Shown here: positions 9,207 through 17,025 of the stretch, piece by piece | Layout of the letters: each line of letters begins with the position of its first letter | Numbering within the stretch: the first letter of the stretch is position 1 | Assembly (NCBI RefSeq): GCF_024749165.1 | Contig: NZ_CP087190.1 | Span: forward strand, 3,073,501-3,137,500 | Reading direction: 5' to 3' | Origin: Pseudomonas sp. B21-023 | GTDB lineage: Bacteria > Pseudomonadota > Gammaproteobacteria > Pseudomonadales > Pseudomonadaceae | DNA: 64,000 nucleotides | The notes under the pieces: generated by a model | The model's database searches: none | What the model was told of the DNA's origin: nothing | The model's input: the letters and a program-made list of their open reading frames with translations, nothing else | Translations under genes and position numbers: made by a program

Positions 9207-10130
9207 GTGGCTATTGGTGAACCCCGAAATTTGAATGACCTCTTCTATTTCGCGAAGGTCGTGGAGGCTGGTGGTTTCGCTGCGGCAGGCCGCCTGCTTG
9301 GCATCCCAAAGTCAAGGTTATCCCGCCGTATCGCGGAATTGGAGGAGCGGCTCAACGCTCGCCTCCTTCAACGCACAACACGCAAGTTGCAGCTCACTGC
9401 TTTAGGTGAACGGTACCTGCGCCACTGCCAGGCAATGCTCTTGGAAGCTGAGCAAGCCGATGAAGTGGTTGCCAGCGCAACCAGTGAGCCACGGGGCCCA
9501 CTACGGGTGAGTAGCCCGGTCGGCTTGGCGAATCAATTCTTAAATCCACTGGTTCGTGATTTCCTCACCCGGTACCCACAAGTCCAGCTCGATCTGCTAT
9601 TGGTCAATCGCCGAGTCGACTTGATCAATGAAGGTATCGATGTCGCGCTGCGCGTTCGCGAAGCCGAAGATGAAGAGCCAAATCTCGTCACCAAGCGCTT
9701 GCGTGAGGCTCGTACGGAGGTTGTGGCTTCTCCAGATTTCCTTGCCGCCCACCCTGTTTGTCACCCCAAAGAACTCATGGCTCTGCCCTTCCTGGGGGCT
9801 TTAGACTCTGACCGGCTGGCCAGAATGCGCTTGTTCAACCAGGCCGGCGAGCGGTACGAGATCGCTATGCCTGCCCGTTTGGGTGTCGAAGACTTCATCA
9901 TGCGTAAGGAAGCGGCGCTGGGTGGTCTGGGCTTCACGGTTTTGCCGTTAATGCACTGTGAGAGCGAACTGGCCAACGGAGAGCTTGTTCGCATGCTTCC
10001 TGATTGGCATTGCGCCCCTGCGTGGCTCCAGGCGGTCTACCCGCACAGGCGTGGAGTGTTGCCGGCTGTCAGGGCTTGGTTGGATCACCTGGCACATGCG
10101 TTCGATCGCTGTGGTGACCGGCCTTTGTAA
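9207..10130 (+). CDS. LysR-family transcriptional regulator (copy A)
   Basis: A 307-residue LysR regulator of the DsdC/CrgA-like subclass: N-terminal winged HTH (VVEAGGFAAAGRLLGIPKSR, residues ~18-60) and a substrate-binding effector domain from about 90. The start is GTG with AAGG upstream. It is closely similar by eye, around two-thirds identical, to the next gene, but with visibly lower GC at third positions. This suggests that it is a divergent or imported copy beside a native one. No obvious target operon lies next to it. Confidence 0.85.
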   Translation: MAIGEPRNLNDLFYFAKVVEAGGFAAAGRLLGIPKSRLSRRIAELEERLNARLLQRTTRKLQLTALGERYLRHCQAMLLEAEQADEVVASATSEPRGPLRVSSPVGLANQFLNPLVRDFLTRYPQVQLDLLLVNRRVDLINEGIDVALRVREAEDEEPNLVTKRLREARTEVVASPDFLAAHPVCHPKELMALPFLGALDSDRLARMRLFNQAGERYEIAMPARLGVEDFIMRKEAALGGLGFTVLPLMHCESELANGELVRMLPDWHCAPAWLQAVYPHRRGVLPAVRAWLDHLAHAFDRCGDRPL

Positions 10131-10224
10131 AAGGTGATGTTGCGTCCTTAGCCAATGCGTTGCTTTCAGTGGAGAGCTCCACCAGCCTCTCCTCCTCGGC
10201 TATCCTAATCTCAATCAATGAGCC

Positions 10225-10248
10225 TGATCAAAGTGCTGATTTTGATCA
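10225..10248. promoter_or_regulatory. TGATCAAA-N8-TTTGATCA dyad
   Basis: A perfect 8-8-8 inverted repeat lies in the intergenic region upstream of LysR copy B, and a further TTTTGATCAA half-site overlaps that gene's TTG start at 10301-10310. This is the arrangement expected of autoregulatory sites of a LysR protein. The assignment is inferred from symmetry and position. Confidence 0.5.
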
Positions 10249-10302
10249 TTCGTCAAAAGCAAAATCCTTCTATCCCGTTGATCGATAAAGGAAATATCAG
10301 TT

Positions 10303-11220
10303 TTGATCAATGGTTTCTCTAGGAAAACAGGTCACCTCTTCTACTTCGCCCGGGTGGTCGAAGCCGGTGGCTTCGCTGCCGCCGGGCGCCAGCTGGGCAT
10401 TCCCAAGTCGCGCCTGTCGCGGCGCATCGCCGAGCTGGAGGAGCGCCTGGGCACGCGCCTGCTGCAGCGCACCACCCGGCAACTCAAACTGACCGCCGTG
10501 GGCGAGCGCTACCTGAGCCACTGCCAGGCGATGCTGCTGGAGGCGGAGATGGCCGATGAAGTGGTGGCCAGCATGTCCAGCGAGCCCAGGGGGCGGTTGC
10601 GGGTATCGTGCCCCGTTGCCCTGGCCCATGCATTCCTGCCGGATATCATCAGCCGCTTCCTTGCCCAGTACCCCTTGGTGCAATTGGACATGGTGCTGCT
10701 CAACCGCCGGGTCGACCTGATCTCCGAAGGCATCGACGTGGCCCTGCGCGTGCGCGACCTGGGTGATGAGGACCCCGCCCTGGTCACCAGGCGCCTGCGC
10801 CAGGCGCAGATGCAACTGGTGGCCGCGCCAGGTTTTGCCGACCATATCCGCGAGCCCGCACAGCTGGCGACCCTGCCGGTGCTGGGCGCCGCCGAGGCCG
10901 ACCGACTGGTGCATTTTCGCCTGCATGGCCCCAACGGCCGGCAGGAGGAAGTCGCCCTGGAGCCGCGCCTGGCCATCGACGACTTCGTCGTGCGCAATGC
11001 GGCGGTACGCACCGGCCTGGGTTTCACCGCCCTGCCGTCAATGTTCTGCGAGGAGGAACTGGCCCGTGGCGAACTGGTGCGCCTGCTGCCAGACTGGTCC
11101 CTGCCTGGCGGCTACCTGCAGGCGGTCTACCCACACCGGCGCGGCCTGCTGCCGGCGGTACGCGCATGGATCGATCACCTGGCGACCTCGTTCGAGGCCT
11201 GTGGAGAGCGTTATGTCTGA
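10303..11220 (+). CDS. LysR-family transcriptional regulator (copy B)
   Basis: A 305-residue LysR regulator, paralogous to the gene immediately upstream, with the same HTH (VVEAGGFAAAGRQLGIPKSR) and the same C-terminal QAVYPHRRG.LPAVRAW signature. The start is TTG, with AAGGAA 9 nt upstream. GC is backbone-like. Its stop overlaps the start of the MmcQ/YjbR gene by 8 bp, so the two are probably co-transcribed. A dyad symmetrical site upstream may mediate autoregulation. Confidence 0.85.
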   Translation: MINGFSRKTGHLFYFARVVEAGGFAAAGRQLGIPKSRLSRRIAELEERLGTRLLQRTTRQLKLTAVGERYLSHCQAMLLEAEMADEVVASMSSEPRGRLRVSCPVALAHAFLPDIISRFLAQYPLVQLDMVLLNRRVDLISEGIDVALRVRDLGDEDPALVTRRLRQAQMQLVAAPGFADHIREPAQLATLPVLGAAEADRLVHFRLHGPNGRQEEVALEPRLAIDDFVVRNAAVRTGLGFTALPSMFCEEELARGELVRLLPDWSLPGGYLQAVYPHRRGLLPAVRAWIDHLATSFEACGERYV

Positions 11221-11587
11221 GAAAAGGATGACCGAGGAGCAAGTGGCCGCGCTGTGCCTGGCCCTGCCGGGCGCACAGGAAGACTACAAATGGGGAGGCA
11301 TCCGCGTGTTCTCGGTGGCAGGCAACAAGATGTTCGCCGTGCAGGACCTGGGCGGCGCGGGCCTGTCATTCAAGGTGGCCGATGAGTTATTCCTGGGCTA
11401 TTGCGACCGCCCTGGGGTGCGCCCGGCCCCCTATCTGGCACGGGCGAAGTGGATCAGCATGCTGCCACCCTACCCCATGGGCCGCGACGAACTGAGCGAC
11501 CTGCTGCGCCGCTCGCACCAGCTGGTGGTGCGACGCTTGCCAAGGCGCCAGCAAGTTGGGTTGCTGCTGGGGACGGGCGACGCCTAG
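11213..11587 (+). CDS. MmcQ/YjbR family protein
   Basis: A 124-residue protein of the MmcQ/YjbR family (CyaY-like fold, probable DNA binding). Visible family features are LALPGAQEDYKWG near the N-terminus and LARAKWISMLPP centrally. The start overlaps the end of the LysR gene by 8 bp, indicating translational coupling. Its TAG stop is the first three bases of the palindromic element that follows. Biochemical function is unknown for the family. Confidence 0.8.
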   Translation: MSEKRMTEEQVAALCLALPGAQEDYKWGGIRVFSVAGNKMFAVQDLGGAGLSFKVADELFLGYCDRPGVRPAPYLARAKWISMLPPYPMGRDELSDLLRRSHQLVVRRLPRRQQVGLLLGTGDA

Positions 11588-11747
11588 TGTGGTGTTTTGC
11601 AAGTACGACCAATAAATCGCGAGTGTTTTTTGCGCTCAGGCAAGGCGTCGCGACGAGTCGTAGCCCAGCTACGGCGAGGAGCGACAACGCCGCATGAGCG
11701 CAAAAAGCGCCGCGAGTTATGGTCGTTATTTGTGAAACACCACACTA
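11585..11747. mobile_element. MITE-like palindromic element between convergent genes
   Basis: A ~163-bp imperfect palindrome. The left end starts TAGTGTGGTGTTT and the right end closes with its complement, AAACACCACACTA. Pairing continues inward through GTACGACC/GGTCGT, then TGCGCTCAGGC against a GAGCGCA arm. No coding capacity. It fills the space between the convergent MmcQ/YjbR and VOC genes and could act as a terminator for both. Confidence 0.7.
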
Positions 11748-11751
11748 AGGG

Positions 11752-12168
11752 TCAACCCGACAATGGCGGCCCCTTGAGCTCGACCCGGTTGCCGTCCGGG
11801 TCGAAGCAATACAGCGACAGCCCCTCTCCCTCGGCCCCATAACGTTTTTCGGCAGCCTCCACCCTGACCCCGGCCTCGCTCAGCAGTGCGCGCAGCGCCT
11901 GCTCGTCGAACGGCTCGATGCGCAGGCACACATGATCGACATTATGCCCACACTGGCCGGGCGCCGCGCCACCCTGGCGCCCCAGCGGGCCGTCGACTGC
12001 CACCAGGTCGATCAGACCATCACCGGCGCCGAGGTGGATCATCCCCAGCGTGTCCCGGCGCTTGCGCACCGGGCAGCCGAGCAGCTCGTGATAGAAAGCC
12101 AGGCTGCGAGTCAGGTCGCTGACGCGCAGGACGACATGGTCGATGCGTAGTACGGCGAAAGCTGGCAT
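11752..12168 (-). CDS. VOC family (glyoxalase/bleomycin-resistance-like) protein
   Basis: A 138-residue single VOC module pair: HVVLRVSDLTRSLAFYHELLG in the first beta-alpha-beta unit, with DHVCLRIEPFD and LYCFDPDGNRVELKG in the second. His near residue 10, His in DHV and Glu in VELKG are the likely metal ligands. The ribosome site GGAGC precedes the ATG. The substrate is unknown; members include glyoxalase I, fosfomycin resistance enzymes and ring-cleaving dioxygenases, and nothing nearby narrows this. Confidence 0.85.
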   Translation of the reverse strand: MPAFAVLRIDHVVLRVSDLTRSLAFYHELLGCPVRKRRDTLGMIHLGAGDGLIDLVAVDGPLGRQGGAAPGQCGHNVDHVCLRIEPFDEQALRALLSEAGVRVEAAEKRYGAEGEGLSLYCFDPDGNRVELKGPPLSG

Positions 12169-12391
12169 GGCGAAGCTCCACGATCAGGCTTTGCCTAGAC
12201 CATAGCAGCCGACCTGTGAAGACACCCTAGGTCGTTGGCGTCAATGACCGACGGCGGGTACACAGCAGCCGCTGTGGGGCAAACGGCCGTATACGTGTCA
12301 GCCATTGCCCTGGTGGCGGCGACAATCATGTACAGCCCCACGCGCCACCACCTGCCCTTGAATGGCCGCTCCCATCTTTTGGAATGTGACC

Positions 12392-15300
12392 ATGCACCAC
12401 AGCGAACCGCCCTACCACCAGCAACAGATCCTGCGCAGCCTGCCGGGCTGGACCAGACACTTGCACCCCCACCACGCCAGTCGACTGCTGCGGCGCGCCC
12501 ACCGCGAGCATGTCGAGCAGGACGGGCAAATCGCCCCCTGGTTCGCCCAGGCCTCGGCCGCCCGGCGGGCCGAGCTGCGCCAGGCCATCAAGCAGCGCAC
12601 GACGAGCCATCAGGCGCTGGCCAAGGCACTACAAGGTTTGCGCGGCATCACCGAGTTCTGCGAGCCGCTGCTGCAGGCACGGCTGGGCATTCAGGTGGCG
12701 CTGACGCAGGCCCAGTTCAGGCATCAGCCATTCACGTCGAGCCTGGGCGGTGAATTCCCCGACCCGGACGCTTCCCATCATGTCCCCCGTACACCGGCCT
12801 CGATCGAGGAACCTGCCGGCACAGCCAGCCTCACCAGCCTGCTCGAGGCGGCCCTGCACAATTTTGAAGGCATGACCGAGGTCGGCCCTTTCAGCACCCT
12901 GCAAGTCAGTGTCGACGACAGCAGGGCACTACCCGGCCTGAGCACCACTGCGTTTGTCACCCACTGCCGTGCACTCGACCTGGGTCGGCGCTATCAGGAG
13001 CACCTGCAGGATATCTACGGCGGCCAGCGTGAAGCGCTGTTACGCGCCCTGTGGGGCCAGGCTCGGCGCGATGAGCTCACAGTACAGGCGCTGATCGCGC
13101 GAATGCGCGGACTCCTGACAGACGACGGCCTCCAGTCCCTGCAACAGCTGTGTAGCACGGGCTCGATACCATGCTACCGAGGAGCACCGGCCAAAGTAGC
13201 GGTCTTGCGCATGCTGGACATCCAGCTGCACGATCTGTTGCTGTTGACATCCACCAGGCAGTCCACGCCATCGTGCATCGCCTACCTGCCTTTCGACGAC
13301 GCGCAACCAGTGCAGGAGTTCAACAACCTGCTGGCCTTCGGCAGGTACCTGCGCCGCCGCTTGCTGGAACCCGCCTACCGCGAACGCTTCCTGGAGCATG
13401 TCGCCCTGAAGGACCGCCCGCAAATGGCGAGCAAGCTCAAGGCCAGACTGTTCGAAGCCACCGCAGGTGGCTTGAGCCCGCTGGAAACACCGTCCCCCGC
13501 CTTCGCCGAAACCGAGCCCGGCACACATCCCTGGCAAGGGTTGCAGGCCACCCTTTCGCGACAGGAGCAGGATACGCCCCGTCCCACCCGCTTCCCGGCA
13601 CTGGCGATCCATGTGGTCGCGGTCGCCTTTCCGGTATGGCCCAAGCTGTTCAATGACCATGTCCAACGCCTGCAGGAGGACGCGCGCCGCGTCGCGGTGC
13701 CAACGGCGGACATCGATGCCAAGGCCAGGCGTGAGCGCCTGGCATTGTGGGGCGAGCGTGGCCTCACCCTGCTCGGGGTGGCGGCCATGTTCGTCCCCGG
13801 CCTGGACGTTGCCATGCTAGCCGTGGGTGCGGGCCAGGTCATGGCGAGCATTTTCCACGGTTTCGAATCCTGGTCTGAAGGTGACAACGCCGAAGCGGTG
13901 AACCAGGTCGAGTCGCTGCTGGTCAACCTGGGCAGCGTGGCCGCCATTGCCGGTGTTACCAAGCTGGCCAAGGCCTCCGGCTTTGTCGACTGGATGCAAA
14001 GTGTCTGGCTGGATGGCGAGAAGCTGCTATGGCACCCCCAGCTCGAGCAGTACCGCAGCCCAGTCGAGTTGCCGGCGGACCTGCAGCCGGACGAGCAAGG
14101 CATCTTCCGCCATGACGACCGGCATTTCGTCGACCTGGACAATACGCTTCACGAGATTCGCCAAGACCCTGAGGGGCACTGGCATGTTGTGCACCCGGCC
14201 GACCCACGGGCCTATCAGCCACGGCTGCACGGCAATGGCAGAGGGGCCTGGCGCATGGCGCACGAGCGGCCACAGGACTGGGGGCGGGTCAAGCTGATGC
14301 GCCGGCTAGGCCCGCTTGCCAACGGCTTGACCGATGAGGAGCTGATTGCAGTACTCGACAGTACCGACCTGGAACGCGGTGTGCTCGAGCAGGTCCACGT
14401 CGATGGCCGGCGCCCTCCCGCGCTGCTTGAGGACGCCATTCGGCGCATCAAGGCCGACCGCATCCATCTCGATCCAGCCACGCCAGCTTCCGCTCCGGCG
14501 CTGATGATCGGGCGCGCGTTCCCCGGCCTGCCCAGTCAAGCACTCGAAGAGCTGGTGGGCGCGGCCAACAGCGCCGAACGGCAAGCCCTGAACAGCGGAC
14601 GGGTTCCTCTGCGACTGGCCGAAGAGGCGCGACTGATGCAAGCCCGGGTCCGACTGGACCGGGCGATTCTGGGCTTGTACCGCCCCGGCCTGGCCAATGA
14701 CGACAGCCGGCTCATCAGCGATAGCCTGTTGGCCGCACACCCACAATGGACGCCCGAACAGCGCTATCACGCCGCACTGGCCAACCGCACGGCGACCGCA
14801 CGCCTGCTCGGCCAGCAACCTGTACGGCCGGGCTGGCGCTCACCCTTGCGCCTGAGCGAAGGGCGATACGGATATCCCCTTAGCCCCGGTTTATTCGCCT
14901 CACGGGCAGAGCGCGAGCTGCATGCCCTGTATCCGGGGATGAACGGTCGCGAGGTCCGCCAGTTGCTGGCCACTTTGCGTGTCCGGGGAAGTGTGACCGA
15001 ACAGATACAGGCACTGCGCACCCAACTGTCCTCGCTGCGCGACCAGCTTCACGCCTGGGCTACCAGAGGCGCCCACGACTGGGGTGAGGAAGTCGGTGCT
15101 TATTACACCAGGACCGCCGACCAACTCGTTCGGGCCTGGCAACGCCTGGACGGCGACATGCTGAGCCTTTCGAATGTCGCCCTCGACGCCCTGCCGACAC
15201 TCACGGCACGCTTCGACCACATCACCACGCTGTCGCTGGAGAATCTCAATGTGATCGAGATGCCCGCCGACTTCCTCCAGGCCTTCCCATCGCTCAGGCG

Positions 15301-17023
15301 GGTGGATGTACGAAACAGCCCCCAGTTGAGCGCCAGTTCGGTCCTCCAGGCATTGCGCAACGCCCCACAGTTGCGGGAACTGCGCTTGAGCGGCACCAGC
15401 CTGGGCGCGCTACCCGCCGCGGCCCATGAAGTGCTGCCCACCTTGCACGGCCTGCGTAGCCTGGAATTGCCACATCACCGCTTGACGCTCACCGTGCAAG
15501 ACGTGCGAATGCTCACCGGCCTGCCGCTGGAAACCCTGGACTTGCGAGCCAATCGTATTGCGCTGGACGCCGACACGGCGAATACGTTCAGTTCGATGCG
15601 AACACTGCGCCACCTGCACCTGAGCGACAACCCCCTTGCCATAAGTCCTAACCTGACCGGCCTGGACAACCTCGCCACCTTGCGTCTGGACAACAGCCGA
15701 CTGCGCTTGTGGCCCACTGGGTTGAGCGACCTGATGCAGCGTAGCCCCTGCATGTTGCGGGTGGTGGACCTGAGCATGAACAGCATCGAACAGGTGCCGG
15801 GGCTGCCCGCGCTCTTGTCATCACCCTACCTGGGCGAACTGCTGGCCAGGCGTGCGCAGTATCGCTGGCGGTTCGATTACAATCCGCTGGACGAGACTAC
15901 CCGCGAAAGCCTGCAGATTGTCGGCGCTTCGGTCGGACAACGTGTCGAGGGCCTCGACGCCACCGCTCCACCAGTGCGAATTGACTGGCTGCAAAGCGCC
16001 AGCCAGCAACAGCGGGCAACCTGGGGGGCGCTGTTCGACACGGGCGGCAACACCAACCTGCGCCAAATCGTCGAACAGGCGGGCATGTCGGCCAGTGCCC
16101 GTCGCCAGCCCCGAGCATTTGCCCGACAAGTATGGACACTGCTCGAGCGCGCAAGCGCCAGTACCCGACTGCGCGCACGCCTGGACGAAGTGGCCGGCGA
16201 GTTCCCGGTGAGCTGTGGCGATGCCGGGGCCGATGGTTTCGGCACCTTGCAAATCGAAGTGATGGCCTATGATGAAGCCGCAGGCGCAGAGGTAGCCACG
16301 CCACCGCTGTTCCAGTTCTTCCGCCGCCTGTTCCGCCGCGACCAGGTGAACAGGCTGGCCCAGGAGGTGTTCAACGCCCGCGTGGCCCGGCGCAATGCCC
16401 TGCACGCACTGGATGCCTGGGCCACCCGGCCGCTGGCCGAGCGCGGCGCCAGACCCGTGCTGCCGCCCCTGCATCACGTCGACACATTGTCCGACGACGT
16501 GCTGCACAATGGTCTTGGTGAAGGACTGGACCTGATCGAGATCCGCCTGGCCCTGCGCAGCGGCCTGGCCAGCCGGCTGGACTTCCCCGACCCCCAGCAG
16601 GCCATGTTGTACCGGCACACGGCTGAAATTTCCGCGAGGACCGAGGAAGCGGTGCACGATGAGGTCGATGCCCGGGACCATGACGCCGGGGCACGCCGCC
16701 AGTGGATCGCCCGGCAACCGAGCTGGCGGCGCCTGCTGCGCCGGGAACACAGTGCCCATTTCGAGGTGCTCAGAAAGCGCTGGGACGCAGGCCTGGACTA
16801 CCTCGACGGCAACGACCTCGACGGCCCGCTCGAGCCGCCGGTGATCGAAGCGCTGACCCAGGCCCTGGGCCGCAGCCCGTTGGCCGAGGATGGCCAGCCC
16901 CTGCGCGAGCCCATTTCCAGCGACCGCTACGTCGCGGGCATGAACCGCATGGCACTGGGCCTGGAACAGGACGAAGACGCCCTCTATCTGCGCCTGACCC
17001 GCCGCCGCGACCCCAACAACTGA
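12392..17023 (+). CDS. LRR/NEL-type E3 ubiquitin ligase effector
   Basis: A ~1543-residue protein built like the large Pseudomonas NEL effectors. There is a long N-terminal region of the type annotated as dermonecrotic-toxin-like (DUF6543), with a hydrophobic hairpin near TLLGVAAMFVPGLDVAMLAV. A leucine-rich repeat block lies at about residues 930-1160 (LRELRLSGTSLGALP, LETLDLRANRI, LRHLHLSDNPL). The C-terminal NEL domain holds the likely catalytic Cys1275 in the CxD motif VSCGDAG. NEL enzymes (IpaH, SspH families) ubiquitinate host proteins and are normally secreted into eukaryotic cells. No secretion machinery is in this window. The start at 12392 has GGAA upstream; an ATG 30 nt earlier is possible. 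The frame is intact and GC is backbone-like. Confidence 0.9.
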   Translation: MHHSEPPYHQQQILRSLPGWTRHLHPHHASRLLRRAHREHVEQDGQIAPWFAQASAARRAELRQAIKQRTTSHQALAKALQGLRGITEFCEPLLQARLGIQVALTQAQFRHQPFTSSLGGEFPDPDASHHVPRTPASIEEPAGTASLTSLLEAALHNFEGMTEVGPFSTLQVSVDDSRALPGLSTTAFVTHCRALDLGRRYQEHLQDIYGGQREALLRALWGQARRDELTVQALIARMRGLLTDDGLQSLQQLCSTGSIPCYRGAPAKVAVLRMLDIQLHDLLLLTSTRQSTPSCIAYLPFDDAQPVQEFNNLLAFGRYLRRRLLEPAYRERFLEHVALKDRPQMASKLKARLFEATAGGLSPLETPSPAFAETEPGTHPWQGLQATLSRQEQDTPRPTRFPALAIHVVAVAFPVWPKLFNDHVQRLQEDARRVAVPTADIDAKARRERLALWGERGLTLLGVAAMFVPGLDVAMLAVGAGQVMASIFHGFESWSEGDNAEAVNQVESLLVNLGSVAAIAGVTKLAKASGFVDWMQSVWLDGEKLLWHPQLEQYRSPVELPADLQPDEQGIFRHDDRHFVDLDNTLHEIRQDPEGHWHVVHPADPRAYQPRLHGNGRGAWRMAHERPQDWGRVKLMRRLGPLANGLTDEELIAVLDSTDLERGVLEQVHVDGRRPPALLEDAIRRIKADRIHLDPATPASAPALMIGRAFPGLPSQALEELVGAANSAERQALNSGRVPLRLAEEARLMQARVRLDRAILGLYRPGLANDDSRLISDSLLAAHPQWTPEQRYHAALANRTATARLLGQQPVRPGWRSPLRLSEGRYGYPLSPGLFASRAERELHALYPGMNGREVRQLLATLRVRGSVTEQIQALRTQLSSLRDQLHAWATRGAHDWGEEVGAYYTRTADQLVRAWQRLDGDMLSLSNVALDALPTLTARFDHITTLSLENLNVIEMPADFLQAFPSLRRVDVRNSPQLSASSVLQALRNAPQLRELRLSGTSLGALPAAAHEVLPTLHGLRSLELPHHRLTLTVQDVRMLTGLPLETLDLRANRIALDADTANTFSSMRTLRHLHLSDNPLAISPNLTGLDNLATLRLDNSRLRLWPTGLSDLMQRSPCMLRVVDLSMNSIEQVPGLPALLSSPYLGELLARRAQYRWRFDYNPLDETTRESLQIVGASVGQRVEGLDATAPPVRIDWLQSASQQQRATWGALFDTGGNTNLRQIVEQAGMSASARRQPRAFARQVWTLLERASASTRLRARLDEVAGEFPVSCGDAGADGFGTLQIEVMAYDEAAGAEVATPPLFQFFRRLFRRDQVNRLAQEVFNARVARRNALHALDAWATRPLAERGARPVLPPLHHVDTLSDDVLHNGLGEGLDLIEIRLALRSGLASRLDFPDPQQAMLYRHTAEISARTEEAVHDEVDARDHDAGARRQWIARQPSWRRLLRREHSAHFEVLRKRWDAGLDYLDGNDLDGPLEPPVIEALTQALGRSPLAEDGQPLREPISSDRYVAGMNRMALGLEQDEDALYLRLTRRRDPNN

Positions 17024-17025
17024 GC

